Assembly (NCBI GenBank): GCA_945878355.1 | Contig: CAMCTC010000154.1 | Location: 1 to 9,437 of the forward strand | DNA: 9,437 nt | Source of the DNA: Bordetella parapertussis | GTDB lineage: Bacteria > Pseudomonadota > Gammaproteobacteria > Burkholderiales > Burkholderiaceae_C | Reading direction: 5' to 3' | Shown: positions 5,948 through 9,437 of the stretch, in pieces | How positions within the stretch are numbered: position 1 is the stretch's first letter | Layout of the letters: every line of letters starts with the position of its first letter | The notes under the pieces: model-generated | The model's database searches: none | Told to the model about the DNA's origin: nothing | Seen by the model: the letters and a program-made list of their open reading frames with translations, nothing else | Translations under genes and position numbers: made by a program

Positions 5948-7048
5948 ATGGCCGTTGTGACGCTCAAGAAGGTCGTGAAGTACTACGATGACACACTGGC
6001 CGTTCGCGGCATCGACTTGGAGATTGCCGACAAGGAATTTCTGGTGTTGGTCGGCCCTTCAGGCTGCGGCAAGACCACCACCTTGCGGATGATTGCCGGC
6101 CTCGAGGAGATTTCTGACGGCGAGATCCTGATCGGCGACGACGTGGTCAACGATGTGCCGCCGAAAGACCGCAACATCGCGATGGTGTTCCAGAACTACG
6201 CGCTCTACCCGCACATGTCGGTCTACGACAACATGTCCTTCGGACTGAAACTCAAGAAGGTCGATAAGAAAGAGATCCACCGTAGAGTTCAAGAAGCAGC
6301 GCACATCCTGGACATCGTGCCACTGCTAGACCGCAAGCCCAGGCAGCTTTCTGGCGGACAACGACAACGGGTCGCGATGGGTCGCGCCATCGTTCGAGAT
6401 CCGGCGGTGTTTCTGTTCGACGAGCCGCTGTCGAACCTTGACGCCAAGCTGCGGGTGCAGATGCGCACCGAGATCAAGAAGGTACACCAGAAGGTCCGGA
6501 CTACCACGGTGTATGTGACGCACGACCAGGTCGAGGCGATGACCTTGGCCGACCGCGTGGTCGTGATGAACCATGGTGTCATCGAGCAAGTGGGAACACC
6601 ACAAGAGCTCTACCACCATCCGCGGACCAAGTTCGTGGCCGGTTTCATCGGGTCGCCTGCGATGAACATGGTGCCGGTCGCGTTGCACGAGGCCGCTGAC
6701 GGTCTGCACCTAGCCCTCGGTGCCGGCGTGAACCTGCTGGTACCGCCCGACCGCGCGGCGCACTACCGCCAGTTTGCCGGCAGACCAAAGCTGCTGCTCG
6801 GACTGCGGCCTGAGCATCTGACCGACGCGGCTGCGGCGGGACAGCTAAGCGGACAGACATTTTCTGTGCCCATTGAGGTCAGCGAACCCATGGGCATGGA
6901 GACGCTGGTCTATTTCCAGCTGCAGGGCATCACCGTCTGTGGCAAAGCGAGCCCCGATGTCAGTTTGTCGCCAGGGCAGTCGATTCAGTTGCATGCCAAA
7001 CTGCAAGACATGCACCTGATCGACGACGAAAGCGGGATGGTTCTATAG
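5948..7048 (+). CDS. ABC transporter ATPase, MalK/UgpC family
   Basis: A 366-residue cytoplasmic ATPase that should power the importer as a dimer bound to the two permeases. The ATG at 5948 has GGAG 9 nt upstream. The nucleotide-binding motifs are complete and in order: Walker A GPSGCGKTT (36-44), Q-loop Gln82, signature LSGGQRQ (134-140), Walker B VFLFDEP (154-160), D-loop SNLDA (162-166) and switch His192 in THDQ. Residues 240-366 form the C-terminal OB/TOBE-type domain of sugar ABC ATPases, with GLRPEH at 285-290. Length and layout match the CUT1 family, in which one MalK-like protein serves two permeases. It is the last gene of the operon and is followed by a hairpin 22 nt after the stop. 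Such ATPases are sometimes shared between importers. Confidence 0.96.
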   Translation: MAVVTLKKVVKYYDDTLAVRGIDLEIADKEFLVLVGPSGCGKTTTLRMIAGLEEISDGEILIGDDVVNDVPPKDRNIAMVFQNYALYPHMSVYDNMSFGLKLKKVDKKEIHRRVQEAAHILDIVPLLDRKPRQLSGGQRQRVAMGRAIVRDPAVFLFDEPLSNLDAKLRVQMRTEIKKVHQKVRTTTVYVTHDQVEAMTLADRVVVMNHGVIEQVGTPQELYHHPRTKFVAGFIGSPAMNMVPVALHEAADGLHLALGAGVNLLVPPDRAAHYRQFAGRPKLLLGLRPEHLTDAAAAGQLSGQTFSVPIEVSEPMGMETLVYFQLQGITVCGKASPDVSLSPGQSIQLHAKLQDMHLIDDESGMVL

Positions 7049-7070
7049 CCGGATCCAGGCTGAATCGATC

Positions 7071-7088
7071 GCGTCGGTGAGCCGACGC
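7071..7088 (+). terminator. 7-bp hairpin ending the ABC operon
   Basis: GCGTCGG-TGAG-CCGACGC is a perfect 7-bp stem with a tetraloop, 22 nt after the ATPase stop. The downstream bases are only weakly T-rich, so this is a likely but imperfect terminator. The rest of 7089-7142 shows no gene. Confidence 0.55.
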
Positions 7089-7142
7089 CTTGTCGTCGCC
7101 TCGCCGATGAAGACCCGATCGTGTTGAGCCAGTCTCACGCTT

Positions 7143-7219
7143 CATTGACGCGGGTTAGCGGGCGATTCGGCCGAGAGTGAGCTTCGAGACCTATCGACTC
7201 GCGCAATCCTCGGTGAACG
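7143..7219 (+). repeat. Left copy of a diverged direct repeat flanking two TA modules
   Basis: This stretch (CATTGACGCGGGTTAGCG onward) matches 8676-8762 in the same orientation. By eye about 49 of 58 aligned bases agree from CATTG to CGACTC, and both copies end in GTGAACG. The left copy has one ACCTATCG-type unit where the right copy has two, a 10-nt difference. It ends 3 nt before the stop codon of the winged-helix antitoxin gene. The two copies bracket about 1.5 kb holding both the TumE-like and the Phd-VapC modules. Confidence 0.75.
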
Positions 7220-7222
7220 ATC

Positions 7223-7576
7223 TCAAGCCACTGCCAAGATTCGAAACTCGGTCGCGGTCACAACCGGCCTGACATGGGTCTTCTCACGTTGAAGGTCCGC
7301 CAGCCCGTAGCGTGACATCGTCTTCAAGGTGCGCGACAGATTGCCAGGTTGTCGTCCGGTGGCCCTGGCCAGCACAGCCATGGAATCGAGGTTGGTCTCC
7401 CGGATCACCTTCAGCAGCGCGCGGTTCTGATCGCTCAGCACTTCGGCCACCGACTTCATGGAGTTGAACCAGATCTTGGGCTCGCCCGGCTTGGGCTTGT
7501 ACTCGCCTTTGGCGATAGCGATCGCCCTCGCCCGGATTTGCTCTTGAGGCATCACGCCGACGACGATGGTCTTCAT
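7223..7576 (-). CDS. Winged-helix DNA-binding antitoxin of a TumE-type TA module
   Basis: A 117-residue probable antitoxin and autorepressor. The ATG at 7576 overlaps the toxin stop codon (ATGA), and an AAGGA sequence lies a little upstream inside the toxin gene. Residues 1-42 are a charged N-terminal arm including EYKPKPGEPKIWF (25-37), probably the toxin-contacting or strand-pairing part. Residues 44-105 read as a MarR-like winged helix: helices at about 46-60 and 64-72, a recognition helix around RQPGNLSRTLKTMSRYG (75-91) and a wing at 93-108. This layout resembles the HVO_A0114-like helix-turn-helix proteins often found beside TumE-family toxins. In this arrangement the toxin gene comes first. 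The neutralising role is inferred from gene pairing. Confidence 0.82.
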   Translation of the reverse strand: MKTIVVGVMPQEQIRARAIAIAKGEYKPKPGEPKIWFNSMKSVAEVLSDQNRALLKVIRETNLDSMAVLARATGRQPGNLSRTLKTMSRYGLADLQREKTHVRPVVTATEFRILAVA

Positions 7577-7896
7577 TGCTGTGCTTCCTTGATAGCGCGA
7601 TCCACCTCTGCGAAGAAGTCCACCAACAGCCGATACGCCGACTCGAATGCGTAGGGCACGCCTCTGTCACTCGAGGTCCGGTGCCGATGGTCGCAGGGCA
7701 AGCGCCGCCCAGCGAACTTGAACTTCTTTGGCGGCTTCACTGCATGTGCATTGTCGTATCCCAGGGTCGGCACTGGGTTGTACAGCCACCGAATTCCGCC
7801 AGAGGGCCGACGCGACCCAAGGCGGATGCAGACGAACGTCGGCTGTGCGGCGTTCAGTCCGACAAGTGAGGCGATGGTCGTCCTCCGACTGAGCAA
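7573..7896 (-). CDS. TumE-family (DUF6516-like) toxin, N-terminus uncertain
   Basis: A probable type II toxin of about 100 residues. With a TTG start at 7896 it has 107 residues; the family signature is in the C-terminal half: LGYDNAHAVK (45-54), CDHRHR (68-73) and PYAFESAYRLLVDFFAEVD (81-99). The DHxH-like motif is the likely functional core. The N-terminus is doubtful. The TTG has no ribosome site. The only good Shine-Dalgarno sequence, GGAGG (7882-7886), is 6 nt before an in-frame ATC (7875-7873), and the first canonical ATG upstream (7950) would read through the palindromic promoter region. Residues 20-44 also look shorter than I remember for the family. So the gene may use a non-standard start, or may have lost its ATG and be a decaying copy. 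It overlaps the antitoxin gene by 4 nt and is transcribed first. Confidence 0.65.
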   Translation of the reverse strand: MLSRRTTIASLVGLNAAQPTFVCIRLGSRRPSGGIRWLYNPVPTLGYDNAHAVKPPKKFKFAGRRLPCDHRHRTSSDRGVPYAFESAYRLLVDFFAEVDRAIKEAQQ

Positions 7897-7912
7897 TTGT
7901 GTCGATTGACCG

Positions 7913-7942
7913 TTTACGACACCTGCCGAAATGTTATAACAT
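7913..7942 (+). promoter_or_regulatory. Promoter and perfect 12-bp palindrome between divergent TA modules
   Basis: A possible -35 TTTACG (7913-7918) and -10 TATAAC (7935-7940), with a 16-nt spacer, precede the Phd-type antitoxin gene. The -10 box lies inside the perfect palindrome ATGTTATAACAT (7931-7942). A symmetric site covering the -10 is the expected form of an autoregulatory operator bound by an antitoxin. Because the palindrome reads the same on both strands, it could also serve the divergent TumE-like operon, for which I see no separate clear promoter. Confidence 0.5.
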
Positions 7943-7978
7943 ACAAGCATTGCAAGTCCATGCATCGCAGAGATCATC

Positions 7979-8233
7979 ATGAGCACCAGAATTTTCTCCA
8001 GCCGAGACTTCACCCGCGATGTCGCTGCAGCCAAAGCCGCTGCGCTCACAGGTCCGGTTCTGATCACCGACCGTGGCCACCCCGCCTTCGTGATGCTCAA
8101 CATTGACGAGTACTACCGCTTGCAAGGCAAGTCGCCTTCGCTATTCGCGCTGATGCAGCAACTCCCCGAGCTTACCGACGACGTCTCCGAGATTCCGCGA
8201 GTGGATATCGAATTCCGTGACGTCGAACTTTGA
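7979..8233 (+). CDS. Phd/YefM-type antitoxin of a VapC module
   Basis: An 84-residue antitoxin. The N-terminal domain (1-50) has the Phd/YefM pattern: an initial strand and helix STRIFSSRDFTRDVAAAKAA (2-21), then PVLITDRGHPAFVMLNIDEYYRL (26-48), the conserved strand-turn-strand followed by a helix. This domain normally dimerises and binds the operator. The C-terminal part (50-84) is acidic and probably disordered until it wraps the toxin; it ends IEFRDVEL. The start at 7979 is the only ATG giving the full domain; the ribosome site is weak (AGAG about 6 nt upstream). The toxin gene follows after 6 nt. The 12-bp palindrome lies 36 bp upstream, consistent with autorepression. Confidence 0.88.
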   Translation: MSTRIFSSRDFTRDVAAAKAAALTGPVLITDRGHPAFVMLNIDEYYRLQGKSPSLFALMQQLPELTDDVSEIPRVDIEFRDVEL

Positions 8234-8239
8234 GTTCGC

Positions 8240-8647
8240 ATGATCATCCTAGACACCAACGTCATCTCGGAGTTGCGGAAGAAGCCGCACAACCAGGATC
8301 CCAAGGTCCGCGCCTGGTCGCAGACTCAACCGGCGAGTGCCTTCTATCTAACGACTTTGACGATCATGGAGATCGAACGCGGCACCCTGATGGAGGAGGC
8401 AAAGAATTCGTCGCAGGGGCTGGTCCTGCGCTCTTGGTTCAACGCGCTACGCATCGCCTACGCGGGCCATGTGCTGCCGTTCAACGAAGGGGCCGCCATT
8501 CGCGCTGCTCAACTCGCCGGCGGCAACCGGCCGTCGGTGGACCTGATGATCGCGGCCATTGCGCTGGAATTCGGCTACGCGCTTGCGACGCGCAATGTGG
8601 CGCATTTCAACTTCTCCGGTCTTGTGGTCATCGATCCGTGGGCCTGA
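8240..8647 (+). CDS. vapC: VapC/FitB-type PIN-domain ribonuclease toxin
   Basis: A 135-residue PIN-domain protein expected to cleave RNA, commonly tRNA or rRNA in this family, using Mg2+. Acidic site residues are visible: Asp5 in LDTNVISE (4-11), Glu44 in MEIERG (43-48) and Asp101 in SVDLMIAA (99-106). The fourth position falls in ATRNVAHF (116-123): Asn119 is present, while the aspartate found in many members before the phenylalanine is His122 here, a substitution I recall as common in FitB-like VapCs. The C-terminus VVIDPW is typical. Length is normal, so the gene appears intact. The ATG at 8240 is 6 nt after the antitoxin stop, indicating a two-gene operon with coupled translation and no strong ribosome site of its own. 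Confidence 0.93.
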   Translation: MIILDTNVISELRKKPHNQDPKVRAWSQTQPASAFYLTTLTIMEIERGTLMEEAKNSSQGLVLRSWFNALRIAYAGHVLPFNEGAAIRAAQLAGGNRPSVDLMIAAIALEFGYALATRNVAHFNFSGLVVIDPWA

Positions 8648-8668
8648 TTCAGCACCGTGGCCTGTCAG

Positions 8669-8684
8669 GCACCAGCATTGGTGC
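8669..8684 (+). terminator. Hairpin after vapC
   Basis: GCACCA-GCAT-TGGTGC is a perfect 6-bp stem with a tetraloop, 21 nt after the vapC stop. A small CCTG-T-CAGG repeat (8661-8669) lies just before it. No T-run follows. It overlaps the start of the right direct-repeat copy and may serve as a 3' end structure. Confidence 0.35.
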
Positions 8685-8762
8685 GGGTTTGCGGCCGATT
8701 TGGCCGAAAGTGTCCTTTCGAGATCTATCGAGGTCTATCGACTCCTGGGACGCTCGTGAACG
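8676..8762 (+). repeat. Right copy of the diverged direct repeat flanking two TA modules
   Basis: It matches 7143-7219 in the same orientation, from CATTG to GTGAACG, with one large difference: two tandem 10-nt units instead of one. It contains CGGCC-GATTT-GGCCG (8691-8705), a 5-bp hairpin only partly preserved in the left copy. It is followed by GCTTCAT, which also occurs just before the left copy, so the repeat may be a piece of a longer or multi-copy element. Confidence 0.75.
8721..8740 (+). repeat. 10-nt tandem repeat inside the right repeat copy
   Basis: AGATCTATCG (8721-8730) and AGGTCTATCG (8731-8740) are adjacent and differ by one base. The left copy has a single corresponding unit, AGACCTATCG (7187-7196). 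The unit number is therefore the main length difference between the two flanking repeats. Confidence 0.8.
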
Positions 8763-8824
8763 CTTCATCGCGACCTGACGTCATCCTCGGAGCGCGTCCG
8801 AACAGATAATTCATCAAATACCGT

Positions 8825-8862
8825 AAGTGCTTGTCGCGCCGCACTTTTCAGACCGTTTTTTT
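8825..8862 (+). terminator. Possible terminator: 6-bp stem followed by T-rich stretch
   Basis: AAGTGC (8825-8830) pairs with GCACTT (8841-8846) over a 10-nt loop; TTTT directly follows, and a run of seven T lies at 8856-8862. The stem is weak, so this is tentative. A further small hairpin, GGGC-AAGT-GCCC, is at 8875-8886. Apart from these, the 315-nt stretch 8648-8962 holds the right direct-repeat copy and no gene I can support. Confidence 0.35.
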
Positions 8863-8962
8863 ACCGTCAGCTTGGGGCAAGTGCCCTGAGGACCCGCGCC
8901 CGACCCATTGGCAGCGCTCCGTCTCTCGCCAAACGGCTAGGAAAAGCCTTGAACGCGGAGCC

Positions 8963-9268
8963 TTACCCCGTCACCGGGTGAAAGATGCGGATCCTGGGCG
9001 AGAGCTTGGCTCGGAGTTCCCGGTCCGCGACTCGGATGTCGTACTCAGACTGCAGGTTCAGCCAGAACCGGGGCTCCATGCCAAAGAACAACCCGAGCCG
9101 AATCGCGGTGTCCGCCGTGATGGGGCGCTGGCCATTGACCAGTTCGCTGATCCTGCTCGGCGAGACATCGATGTCCGCCGAGAGCTTGCGAGCGCTGATG
9201 CCCATGGGCTTCATGAAATCCTCCAGCAGGATCTCGCCCGGATGAATCTCCTCAAGCAACTTGGTCAT
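8963..9268 (-). CDS. higA: HigA-type antitoxin, XRE helix-turn-helix
   Basis: A 101-residue antitoxin and repressor paired with the HigB-like toxin upstream. It opens with the family hallmark EEIHPGEILLEDFMKPMGIS (6-25), followed by a XRE/HTH_3 domain at about 24-72: LSADIDVSPSRISELVNGQR (29-48) carries the helix-turn-helix, and ITADTAIRLGLFFGMEPRFW (50-69) is the conserved next part. The tail RELRAKLSPRIRIFHPVTG is short and basic. Start choice: AGGA (9278-9281) is adjacent to an ATG at 9277 but 9 nt from the ATG at 9268, so the latter is preferred; the former would add MRN. The toxin stop lies 11 nt upstream of this start, so the pair is one operon in the usual toxin-first order. Confidence 0.92.
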   Translation of the reverse strand: MTKLLEEIHPGEILLEDFMKPMGISARKLSADIDVSPSRISELVNGQRPITADTAIRLGLFFGMEPRFWLNLQSEYDIRVADRELRAKLSPRIRIFHPVTG

Positions 9269-9279
9269 GTTCCGCATTC

Positions 9280-9437
9280 CTAGTGGTAGTCCACGATCTC
9301 GACCCGGTGCGCCCCGTCGGTCTTCCAGGCAAAGCAGATTCGCCACTGGTCGTTGATGCGAATGCTGTGCTGGCCCTTGCGGTCGGCTTTCAGTGCCTCC
9401 AGCTGGTTGCCCGGAGGGATGCGCAGGCTGGCGAGCT
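9280..9437 (-). CDS. higB: HigB/RelE-superfamily toxin, 5' end outside window
   Basis: The last 51 complete codons of a HigB-type toxin end in TAG at 9280-9282. The readable part, beginning LASLRIPPGNQLEALKADRK and continuing with SIRINDQWRICFAW then a final VEIVDYH, matches the C-terminal half of the plasmid-maintenance killer family (ribosome-dependent mRNA interferases, normally about 90 residues). The SIRINDQWRICF strand holds the conserved arginines of the family. About 40 N-terminal residues and the promoter are beyond the window. The gene lies directly upstream of higA and would be co-transcribed with it. Confidence 0.9.
   Translation of the reverse strand, partial: LASLRIPPGNQLEALKADRKGQHSIRINDQWRICFAWKTDGAHRVEIVDYH

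Noticed and set aside
7573..8103. Extended 176-residue version of the TumE-like protein starting at 8103
   Set aside because: It would run antisense through the Phd-type antitoxin gene and the promoter region, and the added residues show no family resemblance.
8721..8740. CRISPR-like array
   Set aside because: There are only two adjacent 10-nt units with no spacers; no repeat-spacer pattern exists anywhere in the window.
7143..8762. Integron attC sites around the TA genes
   Set aside because: An attC site begins with RYYYAAC and ends with GTTRRRY; the repeats here begin near GTTAGC or GTTTGC and end with GAAC, the opposite order, and no integrase is visible.
8856..8862. Run of seven T as a stand-alone signal
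   Set aside because: Taken alone it is not meaningful; it was kept only as part of a tentative terminator with the 8825-8846 stem.
8831..9283. 150-codon plus-strand open frame opposite higA
   Set aside because: It is antisense to a clear HigA helix-turn-helix gene and has shadow-frame composition.

Overview
The window looks like a GC-rich proteobacterial chromosome, most likely a Burkholderiales-type betaproteobacterium. This is inferred from base composition, codon use and the style of the transport genes; no rRNA or marker gene confirms it. It has a catabolic/transport half (about 1-7090) and a toxin-antitoxin (TA) half (about 7140-9437).

Transport half. On the minus strand lie a major facilitator permease (1-999, 3' end outside the window) and a D-2-hydroxyacid dehydrogenase (1181-2221) ending in a strong hairpin. 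Diverging from them is a plus-strand ABC importer operon of the CUT1/MalFGK type: a Tat-exported solute-binding protein (2510-3841), two inner-membrane permeases (4036-4959 and 4961-5869) and a MalK/UgpC-type ATPase (5948-7048). A near-consensus sigma-70 promoter (2353-2381) precedes the operon and a hairpin (7071-7088) follows it. Two hairpins fill the gap after the binding-protein gene, a usual arrangement for keeping binding-protein mRNA more abundant than permease mRNA. A possible 25-codon ORF with an in-frame 12-bp tandem duplication sits exactly between the second permease and the ATPase. The substrate cannot be read from the sequence; the neighbours suggest uptake of a sugar or polyol-like compound with oxidation or reduction of a 2-hydroxy/2-keto acid.

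TA half. Three TA-type modules lie within about 2.2 kb. A minus-strand TumE-like toxin gene overlaps by 4 nt a winged-helix antitoxin gene (7223-7896). Divergent from it is a plus-strand Phd/YefM-type antitoxin plus VapC/FitB-type PIN toxin (7979-8647). The short region between them carries a perfect 12-bp palindrome over a possible -10 box. At the right edge is a minus-strand HigB-HigA pair (8963-9437), with HigB cut by the window. The first two modules are bracketed by a diverged direct repeat (7143-7219 and 8676-8762), which is the most unusual structural feature of the window and suggests that the pair moved or recombined as a unit.

No complete new system is evident. The points most worth checking are the repeat-bracketed double TA block, the TumE-like gene whose best ribosome binding site leads to an ATC codon, the mini-ORF in the ABC operon, and a shared CCGATCGG palindrome upstream of both minus-strand metabolic genes.
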